A stretch of 64,000 bases of DNA, taken from NCBI RefSeq assembly GCF_014305095.1, contig NZ_JACRUI010000001.1, forward strand, positions 419,695 through 483,694. The letters are read 5' to 3'. The position numbers were made by a program, and so were the translations under genes. Origin of the DNA: Flavobacterium kayseriense. Lineage in GTDB: Bacteria > Bacteroidota > Bacteroidia > Flavobacteriales > Flavobacteriaceae. This document shows, piece by piece, positions 17,580-26,508 of this stretch. Position 1 is the first letter of the stretch; each line of letters starts with the position of its first letter. A model generated the notes under the pieces. The model ran no database searches. It worked only from the letters and a program-made list of their open reading frames with translations, and was not told the DNA's origin.

Positions 17580-20402
17580 TTAAGGATTGATTGTCCAAGA
17601 AGCAAAATACTGTTGACCTATTAATCCCGCTCCTAATACCTGACCATATTCTTTACCTGCAATATTAGACGCCCCTAATTTTAAAGTTGATTTCAAAGAC
17701 GGAATTCCGTAATTGATTTGAGCATCAATAACTGTAGCTGCATCAATCATACCGTCAACCATTGAAGACTGCCATAAGTACGAAGTATTATATCTACCAC
17801 TAACATTGAAACCAAAGTTTTTAAATAATTTTTCGTTACCAAAAGAAGCTTTTGCTCTGTGTTTAGGCGTATTAAATCCGGCTTCAAAACTAGGATCCTT
17901 AGATTGGTCAAAGTTAAAATCAGCATAATTATAATTCACACTAACTTCAAAATCCCTATATACTTTACGAGACAAACCAATTCCAAAACCTAAAGATTTA
18001 ATTTCTAAAGGAGTATTTGTGTACAATTGAAAAGTTCTAGTATTACCACTCGATAAAGCTTGTACTGCTTTTTGACCCTCTGCATTAGTTAATCCACCTC
18101 CATCAAGTGCTTGACCGTATAAAGGAGTAACTACATTAAGGTTTCCAATAAAATTATTATAAATATTATAATATCCATTAATATCGATTGATGTTTTATT
18201 AATGAAAGATCTATACCCTAATTCAAAAGCCTTAACCTCCTCTGGCTTAACAAGGTTTGCGTTTGTTTTTCTTAATAACGCAGGATTACTAGCTGCTGCG
18301 AAAGCAATAACCGATGAAGCTAAGTATGAGTTACCGTAAGCCCTTGTACCATCAATTGTAACGGAATTTCCACCTGCAAACCCTTGTCCTGTTGCTCCAT
18401 TAATTGGCAATGTTTCTACGAAACGTGTAAGGTTGTCCGGTGCTGAACCTAATAAAATAGCACTACCAACATTAAAACCTATGTACTGATCTTGTGTAGT
18501 TGGATTCCTAAATCCTGTTTGAAACGAACCTCTAAAATTATGTCTTCTACTCTCTCCTCCAGAATACACTAGAGACACTCTTGGCGAGTAATTTCCATCA
18601 AAATTTTGTGCTTTATCATATCGAATAGAACCAGTGAATTTCAAACGGTCATCCATTAATTTTTTCGTCAATTGCGTGTAAGCACCATATTCATTATAAT
18701 TTATTGGACCAGCAGCATCTGTATAGATACGACCAAACGAATTCAGTGAATACTGTCTGTAAGAACCTCCTACTTGAATTTCAGCAAATTCAATCAAATC
18801 TTTGAAGTTATAATTAGCGTCAGAGTGATATATTTTAGAATTGTCAACTAATTTTGAACCTGTTAAAACACTAGCCTCATTTGTTACAGCTGCAAAAGCT
18901 GATTTGAAAGCCTGAGAACCTGGAAGAAATCTACCCGTATCTGCAAAAGCTCTTGCTGCATTATGAGCTGCTTGAGAATTTGGAGCACCTCCTAAAGTAG
19001 CCTGAACATATGCATTCGCATACTCCCCAAACCAAGTAGCGTCTGGCTTCCACTGTCTATTTACGTTAATACCCGTAAACAACATATCATACGATTGCCC
19101 ACCATCCTCAGTAGTTGTATAACCTCTTAAAAAGAAATTCTTCCCTTTGAATTCTAGCTTATGCTGTTGCATGAAAAAGTTATTTAAATAATACCTGTTC
19201 GCACCTTGATAAACCGCATTTCCGTAACCAAATTTAGACTGTACTATAACTTCTAAGTTTTCATTTCCAAAAGGTCGGTAATGCAAAGATAAATCCATCT
19301 TAGTATTACTCGCTTTATTATCTGTTAAATCAGTCTCATTGTAACCTGTTCTACTAACGTTAGAATTAGGCAGAACACTTCTAAATACATTATATTGAGC
19401 AGGTGTTATTCTTCCTGCTGCCAACAAACCATCAGAAACGTTTCTAATATTTGTAACAACTTCATCTCCATATACGTTAATACCGTCATAATTAGGATTT
19501 GACCTATCTAAACCAACTCTAGTTTTGTCATCAGTATTAGTCGCATACCAATCCGTCCCGCGTAAATAGGTAAAGTTAGCTTTCATAGCCAAATAAGGAC
19601 TAAATGCTTTTGCCATACGAATTCCGTAATCAACATAATCATTATTTCCAGCAGCCTTTTGGCTAGTTTGACCAAATTTAGCATAAGCCGTAATTCCTTC
19701 ACTAGCAAAAGGACTCTTACTAGTCATGAATAAAATTCCGTTAAAGGCATTGGCACCATACAAAGCAGAAGACGCCCCTGGTAACAATTCTACACTTTGA
19801 ACATCAATTTCAGACACTCCTATTAAGTTACCTAGAACAAAATTTAATAATGGAGAAGAGTTATCCATACCGTCTACCAACTGCATAAAACGTGTATTAG
19901 CAACCGTAGCAAAACCACGAGTATTAACTGACTTAAAAGACAAACTACTCGTATTCATTTGAACTTCTTTCATATTCTCTAATCCATCATAAAACGAAGC
20001 AGAAGCAGTTTTTTTAATATCGGCAACACCCATTCTTTCAATGGTAACCGGAGATTCTAAAACACGTTCTGGAGTTCTAGAAGCAGACACCACAATCTCA
20101 TTAAGAAGATTATCCTCGTCTTTTAAAATCACAGTAATCTTTTGATTTGCCGAAGTAACATTTACCTCTTTTGACACGAAACCAATACTCGTTACTTCAA
20201 TTTTAAAAGGAAATGCCATAGTAGTACTTAATGTGAATTTCCCATCCATATCTGATACCGCTCCACCAGTACCCCCAATAACTCTAATATTGGCCCCAAT
20301 AATGGGCAGTTTATTACTATCACTAATTAAACCCGTGACAGAGTTTTGCGCAAAACTAATGCAACAAAAAAAGAAAGATAAAAAAAGTAAGTGCACTCTC
20401 AT
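17580..20402 (-). CDS. TonB-dependent outer-membrane receptor with carboxypeptidase-regulatory-like domain
   Basis: This 940-residue protein has a signal peptide, an N-terminal CarboxypepD_reg-like domain (VTGLISDSNKLPIIGANIRV) and a plug with ASRTPERVLESPVTIERM and VELLPGASSALYGANAFNG. A long beta-barrel follows, ending QQYFASWTINP. It lacks the SusC-type plug pattern (VVGYGT) and no SusD gene is next to it, so it is a generic TonB receptor rather than a SusC. The SGNH lipoprotein lies 35 bp downstream and both end at the terminator at 16015. The ligand is unknown; an esterified compound or lipid is a reasonable guess. Confidence 0.9.
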   Translation of the reverse strand: MRVHLLFLSFFFCCISFAQNSVTGLISDSNKLPIIGANIRVIGGTGGAVSDMDGKFTLSTTMAFPFKIEVTSIGFVSKEVNVTSANQKITVILKDEDNLLNEIVVSASRTPERVLESPVTIERMGVADIKKTASASFYDGLENMKEVQMNTSSLSFKSVNTRGFATVANTRFMQLVDGMDNSSPLLNFVLGNLIGVSEIDVQSVELLPGASSALYGANAFNGILFMTSKSPFASEGITAYAKFGQTSQKAAGNNDYVDYGIRMAKAFSPYLAMKANFTYLRGTDWYATNTDDKTRVGLDRSNPNYDGINVYGDEVVTNIRNVSDGLLAAGRITPAQYNVFRSVLPNSNVSRTGYNETDLTDNKASNTKMDLSLHYRPFGNENLEVIVQSKFGYGNAVYQGANRYYLNNFFMQQHKLEFKGKNFFLRGYTTTEDGGQSYDMLFTGINVNRQWKPDATWFGEYANAYVQATLGGAPNSQAAHNAARAFADTGRFLPGSQAFKSAFAAVTNEASVLTGSKLVDNSKIYHSDANYNFKDLIEFAEIQVGGSYRQYSLNSFGRIYTDAAGPINYNEYGAYTQLTKKLMDDRLKFTGSIRYDKAQNFDGNYSPRVSLVYSGGESRRHNFRGSFQTGFRNPTTQDQYIGFNVGSAILLGSAPDNLTRFVETLPINGATGQGFAGGNSVTIDGTRAYGNSYLASSVIAFAAASNPALLRKTNANLVKPEEVKAFELGYRSFINKTSIDINGYYNIYNNFIGNLNVVTPLYGQALDGGGLTNAEGQKAVQALSSGNTRTFQLYTNTPLEIKSLGFGIGLSRKVYRDFEVSVNYNYADFNFDQSKDPSFEAGFNTPKHRAKASFGNEKLFKNFGFNVSGRYNTSYLWQSSMVDGMIDAATVIDAQINYGIPSLKSTLKLGASNIAGKEYGQVLGAGLIGQQYFASWTINP

Positions 20403-20647
20403 TTGGTTATATTTTATTGATTTATGGAGCCAAAATACAATTAATTTTAATATTAATAAAAAAAAGTGCTTTTTTTTTAATTATCATTAATTAATTATTT
20501 AAAATATAACTAATTCATCATTATTAATTTTTGAAGTAAAACCAAAAATTAAGTTAAAATTTAGTAAAATACTATGCTTACATATAAAATTAGTTTTAAA
20601 AATGCATTAATCATAAAAATCATAATTTTATAAAATTTAACAAAAAA

Positions 20648-20672
20648 AAAGCAAGACCTAAGGCCTTGCTTT
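20648..20672 (-). terminator. Terminator of the glgA-like/DUF4270/glmS operon
   Basis: An 11-bp stem with one G-U pair (aaagcaagacc / ggccttgcttt), a 3-nt loop and a long T run on the minus strand lie 20 bp past the glmS stop. The remaining 20403-20647 spacer is very AT-rich with no gene seen. Confidence 0.9.
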
Positions 20673-20692
20673 CATATTAGTAGTAAAACTAC

Positions 20693-22540
20693 TTATTCTA
20701 CTGTAACTGACTTTGCTAAATTTCTTGGTTGATCTACATTGCAACCTCTTAAAACAGCTATATGATAAGACAATAATTGCAGAGGAATAGTAGTAATTAA
20801 GGGCGATAAAGCGTCTGAGGTTTCAGGAACTTCGATAACATAATCGGCTAATTCCCTAACTTGAGTATCTCCTTTTGTTACAACCGCTATTATTCTACCG
20901 CTTCTCGATTTAATTTCTTGAATATTACTAACTATTTTATCGTAATGACCCATTTTAGGAGCAATTACAACTACAGGCATATGCTCATCAATTAAAGCAA
21001 TTGGACCGTGTTTCATCTCTGCAGCAGGATATCCTTCTGCATGTATATAAGATATCTCTTTTAATTTCAATGCCCCTTCTAAAGCAACGGGAAAATTATA
21101 TCCTCGACCTAGGTACAAACAGTTAGGTGCATCTTTAAAGGTAGCCGCTATTTCTTTTGTTACATCATTTGTTTCTAAAGCCTCTCTAACTTTCTCTGGA
21201 ATTAAATCTAATTCCTGTAAGTACATATGAAAATCTGAATGAGATAAAGTACCTTTAGCTTTAGCTAAACGCAAAGCAATCATAGTCAACACAGTGATCT
21301 GTGTCGTAAATGCCTTTGTAGAAGCAACACCTATCTCTGGTCCTGCATGTGTATAAGCACCGGCGTGCGACTCTCTTGAAATAGAAGAACCTACGACATT
21401 ACAAACACCAAATACAAAAGCACCATTTTCCTTAGCTAATTTAATAGCCGCCATCGTATCCGCTGTTTCTCCTGATTGAGAAATGGCGATTACAACATCT
21501 TTACTATTTATGATTGGATTTCTATATCTGAACTCAGAAGCATATTCTACCTCTACTGGAATTCTCGTAAATTCTTCAAAAATATACTCAGCAACTAAAC
21601 CAGCGTGCCAAGAGGTACCGCATGCTACTATAATAATCCTATCAGCATTTAAGAATTTTTCTAAATTATCTTCAACACCTGACATTTGAACGATTCCTTC
21701 ATTTGCATGTAATCTGCCTCTATACGTGTCTTTTATCACACTAGGCTGCTCATAAATCTCCTTCAACATAAAATGATCATAGCCTCCTTTTTCAATTTGC
21801 TCTAAATTCATTTGAAGCTCTTGAATATAAGGATCCACTAATGAATCGTCTTTAATATTTCTAACCTTCATAGATTTATGCAAACGAATGATTGCCATTT
21901 CACCATCTTCTAAGTAGACTGCATTAGATGTATACTCAATAAAAGGGGAAGCATCAGAAGCAATAAAATACTCTCCTTCTCCAATACCTATTGCTAAAGG
22001 ACTACCTAAGCGTGCCGCTACTATTTCATCTGGATTTTTTTTATCAAAAACCGCTATAGCATAAGCTCCAACCACTTGGTTCAATGCAATCTGTACTGCC
22101 TTACCAAGCTTTATCCCTTCTTGCTTTTGGATTTCTTCAATTAGATTCACTAATACTTCTGTATCTGTATCTGAATGAAAAACATAACCTCTTTTCTTTA
22201 ATTCTTCTTTTAGAGGTGCATAATTTTCTATAATACCATTATGGATGATTACTAAGTCTCCTGAATTAGAAAAGTGCGGATGTGAATTAACATCGTTAGG
22301 AACACCATGAGTAGCCCATCTAGTATGGCCTATACCGATTGTCCCATTCATTGTTAATTCCTTTGAAGCCTTTACCTCAAGGTCAGCAACTTTTCCTTTA
22401 GTTTTACAAAGTTTGATTTCCTTACCATCGTAAACCATCACTCCTGCACTATCATATCCTCTATATTCCAGCCTTTTAAGACCTTTGATAACGATAGGAT
22501 AAGCCTCTCTATATCCAATATATCCTACTATTCCGCACAT
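20693..22540 (-). CDS. glmS: Glutamine-fructose-6-phosphate aminotransferase (isomerizing)
   Basis: This 615-residue enzyme makes glucosamine-6-phosphate for peptidoglycan and LPS. The class II glutaminase domain begins MCGIVGYIG, with Cys2 as nucleophile after Met removal, and has RLEYRGYDSAG and TRWATHG. Two SIS domains follow (CGTSWHAG, ISQSGETADT, STKAFTTQ) and the end is LAKSVTVE. It is the last gene of a three-gene operon; the DUF4270 lipoprotein gene ends 3 bp before it. No glmS ribozyme-like structure is expected or seen. Confidence 0.97.
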   Translation of the reverse strand: MCGIVGYIGYREAYPIVIKGLKRLEYRGYDSAGVMVYDGKEIKLCKTKGKVADLEVKASKELTMNGTIGIGHTRWATHGVPNDVNSHPHFSNSGDLVIIHNGIIENYAPLKEELKKRGYVFHSDTDTEVLVNLIEEIQKQEGIKLGKAVQIALNQVVGAYAIAVFDKKNPDEIVAARLGSPLAIGIGEGEYFIASDASPFIEYTSNAVYLEDGEMAIIRLHKSMKVRNIKDDSLVDPYIQELQMNLEQIEKGGYDHFMLKEIYEQPSVIKDTYRGRLHANEGIVQMSGVEDNLEKFLNADRIIIVACGTSWHAGLVAEYIFEEFTRIPVEVEYASEFRYRNPIINSKDVVIAISQSGETADTMAAIKLAKENGAFVFGVCNVVGSSISRESHAGAYTHAGPEIGVASTKAFTTQITVLTMIALRLAKAKGTLSHSDFHMYLQELDLIPEKVREALETNDVTKEIAATFKDAPNCLYLGRGYNFPVALEGALKLKEISYIHAEGYPAAEMKHGPIALIDEHMPVVVIAPKMGHYDKIVSNIQEIKSRSGRIIAVVTKGDTQVRELADYVIEVPETSDALSPLITTIPLQLLSYHIAVLRGCNVDQPRNLAKSVTVE

Positions 22541-22543
22541 ATT

Positions 22544-24172
22544 TTAATTATTAGATTTTGTATAATAAATTTCCAACTTTAATCTCTTCGTTTCATCAGT
22601 TTCCTTATTTCCATACAAAATAGTTCCTAATGGAGTGATAACTGACGCTTTTGGCACCTTCGAGAAAAGTGTTTTTGCCGTTCGCAACTTAGACGAGGTT
22701 GAATTATTGATATCTCCTGTAACAACAAGTCCCAATTTTACATTTGTAGAATCAGTATTTTTAATCAAATTTCTTATTTGATTAGTTAGCCTAATTTTAT
22801 AAGTTTTTCCTCGGCCATCCGTCACAGCTTCCTTATTAATAATTCCGCTATAGATAAATTTACCATTTTGAGCTTTTGTTCCCGAACTTGCGTCAGCCTT
22901 ATAATCCAAAATAGACTGACCATAGGTTAAATCATATAAATAAACTCTATTTGGCTCTTTTGACCCCGCCATAGTTGTAGCATCGATATGAAAAACTAAA
23001 TTTGCTTCATTTATTAAGAACTTTTTTCCATCAGCAGGATATCTCAAATCATCTAATTCATCAGGCACACCGTTCGGCACACTTGTAGGATTCCCACTTG
23101 CATCGAATCCTCTTACATCTGTTTTTCCAAAAAGCTCAATTATCGCTAATGATCCTTCACCACCTTTAAGATATAGCTTAGCATCTCCAGTAGTAGCACT
23201 AGCTGAACTCATTGCTGTTTCATATGCAGGCTTATTCACGTCACTTAATAGATTAACTGTTGTACCTGTTAGGGTCAAAACAATCGACTTATCTACTCTT
23301 GTAGCATCAGTAGACGAGGTGTTCTCTTTGTATTTAATCGTGATTTTACCGGCTGCAAAATTAAGCATAGCCATCTGACTTTCTACTCCACTAATCTTTT
23401 CTGCTTTAAAATACAATCCTCTAAAATAATTCCTAAACACATCGTTACTTGCTAACTTCCCTGCAGCAACCGCATTGATTATTTTATTCTTAAAAAACTC
23501 TGTATCTAAATTAAGACGCATTCCTGGAGCTGTGCGTACAAATGTTTCTTTAGTATCTACTATTACAGTTTCTTTATATTCTGCTGGACTAAAAAAGAAC
23601 TCATCATTTTGAGACTTATCAATATTATCATTGTTTAGACGACTCCCAACCTTAACATTATCAAAATCTGCATTTTGATTCGTATAATATCGCTGTGCTT
23701 CGAATGAATTTGTTGGGTCTAAACTACGTAAAGCATAACCAGACTCAAAAACACTTAACTTAATCTTACCCCCACCGTAAATGGAATCTAACCTGTATGT
23801 GTTATCACCAGTCGTTGCATTAGAAGCAGTTATCGTACTAAAATAAGGAATTGTTAAAACAACACTTTCAATAACAGGATTAACACCTATCGTAGGATTA
23901 ATTGTTTCTAAACTGATTTGAGTAACAAAATTCGCAGTTGAAGTACCAAACGGTTCATTTTCGTAGATACCCAAGGCATTTACTGGTAAATTATTTGACT
24001 CTACAGCCCCCATTTTTTGATTATAAGCAATAACTTGAGAGGTATATTTGTCAAACTCAAATTTATTATCCCCTATCAAATCCCCGCCTATCGTATTGTA
24101 TTCTTTATCACAAGAAAATAAAAGAAAAACTGTTGCGACTAGAGTAATCGTCTTAAAAAAATTATTGTACAT
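22544..24172 (-). CDS. DUF4270 outer-membrane lipoprotein
   Basis: This 542-residue protein has a lipoprotein signal (VFLLFSCDKEY, Cys21) and the DUF4270 opening CDKEYNTIGGDLIGDNKFEF. The body is beta-rich (VNALGIYENEPFGTS, VESVVLTIPYFST, RVYLYDLTYGQSIL). The family is specific to Bacteroidota and its function is not known to me. The gene is between a glgA-like gene and glmS, an arrangement I recall as conserved in Flavobacteriaceae, which may point to an envelope role linked to amino-sugar supply. Confidence 0.85.
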   Translation of the reverse strand: MYNNFFKTITLVATVFLLFSCDKEYNTIGGDLIGDNKFEFDKYTSQVIAYNQKMGAVESNNLPVNALGIYENEPFGTSTANFVTQISLETINPTIGVNPVIESVVLTIPYFSTITASNATTGDNTYRLDSIYGGGKIKLSVFESGYALRSLDPTNSFEAQRYYTNQNADFDNVKVGSRLNNDNIDKSQNDEFFFSPAEYKETVIVDTKETFVRTAPGMRLNLDTEFFKNKIINAVAAGKLASNDVFRNYFRGLYFKAEKISGVESQMAMLNFAAGKITIKYKENTSSTDATRVDKSIVLTLTGTTVNLLSDVNKPAYETAMSSASATTGDAKLYLKGGEGSLAIIELFGKTDVRGFDASGNPTSVPNGVPDELDDLRYPADGKKFLINEANLVFHIDATTMAGSKEPNRVYLYDLTYGQSILDYKADASSGTKAQNGKFIYSGIINKEAVTDGRGKTYKIRLTNQIRNLIKNTDSTNVKLGLVVTGDINNSTSSKLRTAKTLFSKVPKASVITPLGTILYGNKETDETKRLKLEIYYTKSNN

Positions 24173-24192
24173 ACTAAAAGTGATAGTTAATT

Positions 24193-24996
24193 TTAAAGCA
24201 TCTCGTTATAAAAAGCACTATACGCCTCAGCGAAAGTATCTTTGGGCACGAAAGGTAGAAAAGGTTTTCCTGAAGACTCTATAAATTTTGTTAAACTTGG
24301 AGAAACACCTTCAGAGGCAACGATCACAGCATCTGAGTGGTTAATGGTCGATTTCATAATACTTTCATAGTCCGGAGTAGCTAGAAAAGGAATTTCGTCC
24401 CCTGGCACACCGTCCATCTTGATTTTATTGATCATTTCTACATCTAAAGTTCCTTCAAAAGACTGGCTGTAAACAGAGGTAACAATTTTAGTCTCTGAAA
24501 ACAACGCTTCATTTTTATAGAAATGTTTCATATAAATTGGCAGCATTGCAGCCATCCACCCGTGAACATGTATGATATCTGGAACCCAGTTTAACTTTTT
24601 AACCGTCTCAACGACTCCTTTAGCAAAAAAGATAGCACGTTCATCATTATCAGGGTACATTACCCCATCTTCATCAGCGAATGTTGCTTTCCTTTTAAAG
24701 TACTCATCGTTATCGATAAAGTAAACTTGAATTCGCTCTTTAGGTATAGACGCTACTTTAATTATCAAAGGCATATCTAAGTCATTTACAACCAAATTCA
24801 TCCCCGAGAGCCTAATCACTTCATGTAATTGATGTCTTCTTTCGTTGATGTTTCCATATCTAGGCATAAAAATTCTAATTTGCCCGCCTTGATCGTTTAC
24901 CATTTTTGGTACATCATAAGACATTAAAGAAACCTCATTTTCAGCCAAATAAGGCACCACCTCAGATGATACATATAATATCCTCTTATCTTTCAT
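24193..24996 (-). CDS. Glycogen/starch synthase-like protein (GT5 N-terminal domain only)
   Basis: The 267-residue product matches only the N-terminal half of GlgA (usually ~470-500 residues). It has KRILYVSSEVVPYLAEN, RIFMPRYGNINERR, DNDERAIFFAKG and PDIIHVHGWMAAMLPIYMK. The ADP-glucose-binding KTGGLADV motif is replaced by a NEVSLMSYDV stretch, and the C-terminal GT-B domain is absent. It is therefore unlikely to polymerise glucan; annotation as glycogen synthase would be misleading. It heads the operon with the DUF4270 gene and glmS, from a promoter at 25035-25042 divergent to panC. A regulatory or binding role is possible. Confidence 0.75.
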   Translation of the reverse strand: MKDKRILYVSSEVVPYLAENEVSLMSYDVPKMVNDQGGQIRIFMPRYGNINERRHQLHEVIRLSGMNLVVNDLDMPLIIKVASIPKERIQVYFIDNDEYFKRKATFADEDGVMYPDNDERAIFFAKGVVETVKKLNWVPDIIHVHGWMAAMLPIYMKHFYKNEALFSETKIVTSVYSQSFEGTLDVEMINKIKMDGVPGDEIPFLATPDYESIMKSTINHSDAVIVASEGVSPSLTKFIESSGKPFLPFVPKDTFAEAYSAFYNEML

Positions 24997-25034
24997 ATTG
25001 TAATTTGCTTAATTCATTGGTAATAAAAACCACG

Positions 25035-25042
25035 CAAAATTA
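25035..25042 (-). promoter_or_regulatory. -7 box (TAATTTTG) of the glgA-like operon
   Basis: TAATTTTG on the minus strand lies 38 bp before the start of the glgA-like gene. It is 31 bp from the divergent panC -7 box at 25074-25081, so the two promoter regions overlap. Confidence 0.6.
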
Positions 25043-25073
25043 CAAAAATTTATGCAGTTATTAACTAATATAT

Positions 25074-25081
25074 TATGTTTG
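25074..25081 (+). promoter_or_regulatory. -7 box (TATGTTTG) of panC
   Basis: TATGTTTG contains an in-frame ATG (25075) that could extend panC by ten residues. Because it is inside the -7 box it should not be in the transcript, which supports the ATG at 25105 as the real start. Confidence 0.6.
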
Positions 25082-25104
25082 CAGTCAATTTTAATAAAAC
25101 GACC

Positions 25105-25953
25105 ATGCCAATTTTCTACGGAAAAGTAGCTTTAATAGAGTTTTTAGATACTGTAAAACCGCACCAATATACTACCGGTTTTGTCCCTACGATGGGAGCA
25201 TTGCACGATGGTCATCTGTCGTTAATGCAGCGATCCTTGGACGAAAACGATATTACCGTCGTTAGCATTTTTGTAAATCCAACCCAATTTAATAATCCAG
25301 AAGACCTTTTAAAATACCCAAGAACACTTGATGAGGACGTAAAAAAAATAGCTGCTCTCAACCCCAATATTGTAGTTTACGCTCCATCTGTTGATGATAT
25401 CTATGAAGGAAAAGTAGTATCCCAGCCTTTTAATTTTGATGGATTAGAACATCAGATGGAAGGAAAATTTAGACCAGGCCATTTTGATGGTGTAGGAACA
25501 ATTGTGAAACGTCTTTTTGAAATAGTAAGTCCTACTAACGCTTATTTTGGCGAGAAGGATTTTCAGCAACTATTGATCGTTGAAAAAATGGTTGAAAAAA
25601 CACAATTACCGGTACATGTCGTTGGTTGTCCAATACACCGAGAGCATAACGGTTTAGCCATGAGTTCTAGAAACGAACGACTAAGTCCGTCTGAAAGAGA
25701 AAAAGCTAGTATCATATTCGAAACTTTGACTAAAGTCAAAGAAAAATTCCACAATTCTAGCGCTCAAGAACTCTCGTTATGGGTTCAAGAAGTATTTGAT
25801 ACAAATAGCGATTTTGAATTAGAATATTTTCAAATTGCAGACGCAAAGACTTTAACGCCTTGCGAGAGTAAAATAGAAACAAAAAAATACCGTGCTTTCA
25901 TAGCTGTATTTGTCAATAATATCAGATTGATTGATACCATTTCATTAAATTAA
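25105..25953 (+). CDS. panC: Pantothenate synthetase
   Basis: This 282-residue enzyme, the typical length, ligates pantoate and beta-alanine using ATP. It has the nucleotidyltransferase signature [15 protein letters not shown] (HxGH at residues 34-37), [33 protein letters not shown] and the KMSKS-like AMSSRNERL. The start is the ATG after the -7 box. panD follows 14 bp later and supplies beta-alanine. It is divergent from the glgA-like operon. Confidence 0.96.
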   Translation: MPIFYGKVALIEFLDTVKPHQYTTGFVPTMGALHDGHLSLMQRSLDENDITVVSIFVNPTQFNNPEDLLKYPRTLDEDVKKIAALNPNIVVYAPSVDDIYEGKVVSQPFNFDGLEHQMEGKFRPGHFDGVGTIVKRLFEIVSPTNAYFGEKDFQQLLIVEKMVEKTQLPVHVVGCPIHREHNGLAMSSRNERLSPSEREKASIIFETLTKVKEKFHNSSAQELSLWVQEVFDTNSDFELEYFQIADAKTLTPCESKIETKKYRAFIAVFVNNIRLIDTISLN

Positions 25954-25963
25954 TTTACTTTTG
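25931..25963 (+). promoter_or_regulatory. Candidate panD promoter (TTG-N22-TACTTTTG)
   Basis: A TTG at 25931-25933 is 22 bp before TACTTTTG (25956-25963), whose last base is only 4 nt before the panD ATG. If used, the panD transcript would start at or next to the ATG. It overlaps the end of panC. Confidence 0.5.
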
Positions 25964-25967
25964 TAGC

Positions 25968-26318
25968 ATGCAAATTCAAGTTTTAAAATCAAAAATTCAT
26001 CGCGTAAAAGTTACAGGCGCCGATTTAAATTATATCGGTAGTATTACGATTGATGAAACATTATTAGAAGCATCTAATATAATCGAAGGTGAGAAAGTTT
26101 CCATTGTAAATATCAATAACGGAGAACGTTTTGATACTTATGCCATAAAAGGAGAGAAAAACTCAGGTGAAATCACTTTAAATGGTCCCGCTGCCAGAAG
26201 AGTTCAGAAAGATGATATCATTATCATCATTTCGTACGCCTCTATGGAGTTTGAGGAGGCTAAATCCTTCAAACCGTGGATCATTTTTCCCAATGAAAAC
26301 GACAACTCTTTAACCTAA
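25968..26318 (+). CDS. panD: Aspartate 1-decarboxylase precursor
   Basis: This 116-residue pyruvoyl enzyme makes beta-alanine from aspartate. The self-cleavage site Gly24-Ser25 lies in [12 protein letters not shown], at the same position as in E. coli. Other core motifs are [22 protein letters not shown] and the C-terminal [10 protein letters not shown]. It lies 14 bp after panC and is followed by a terminator at 26339. It may be read both from panC and from its own promoter. Confidence 0.96.
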   Translation: MQIQVLKSKIHRVKVTGADLNYIGSITIDETLLEASNIIEGEKVSIVNINNGERFDTYAIKGEKNSGEITLNGPAARRVQKDDIIIIISYASMEFEEAKSFKPWIIFPNENDNSLT

Positions 26319-26338
26319 TAGACTTTACAACATAACTT

Positions 26339-26373
26339 AATTGCTCCAATACCTAGCTTGTATTGGGGCAATT
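26339..26373 (+). terminator. Terminator of panC-panD
   Basis: A 14-bp stem with one G-U pair (aattgctccaatac / gtattggggcaatt), a 7-nt loop and a following TT run lie 20 bp after the panD stop. Confidence 0.8.
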
Positions 26374-26431
26374 TTGCATTTAGAGCTACCGTATAACCTA
26401 CATTTTTATTATCCATAATCAAAAGCCGCAG

Positions 26432-26439
26432 TACTTTTG
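26432..26439 (+). promoter_or_regulatory. -7 box (TACTTTTG) before the alpha/beta hydrolase gene
   Basis: TACTTTTG covers a TTG that could otherwise act as an upstream start. Transcription should begin beyond it, which supports the ATG at 26509 that directly begins a signal peptide. Confidence 0.5.
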
Positions 26440-26508
26440 GATGAAATAAATAGTATATTGCTAATCTATTTAATAGTAAGAAAAGAATCAACAAACGAGC
26501 CTAGAATC

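Noticed and set aside
17545..17598. Upstream start of the SGNH lipoprotein
   Set aside because: It would put 18 mostly polar or basic residues before a perfect lipoprotein signal and overlap the end of the receptor gene.
25075..25104. Upstream ATG for panC
   Set aside because: It lies within a perfect TAnnTTTG -7 box and adds ten residues before the normal PanC N-terminus.
26437..26508. TTG start for the alpha/beta hydrolase
   Set aside because: The TTG is part of a -7 box, and the ATG at 26509 directly begins a good signal peptide.
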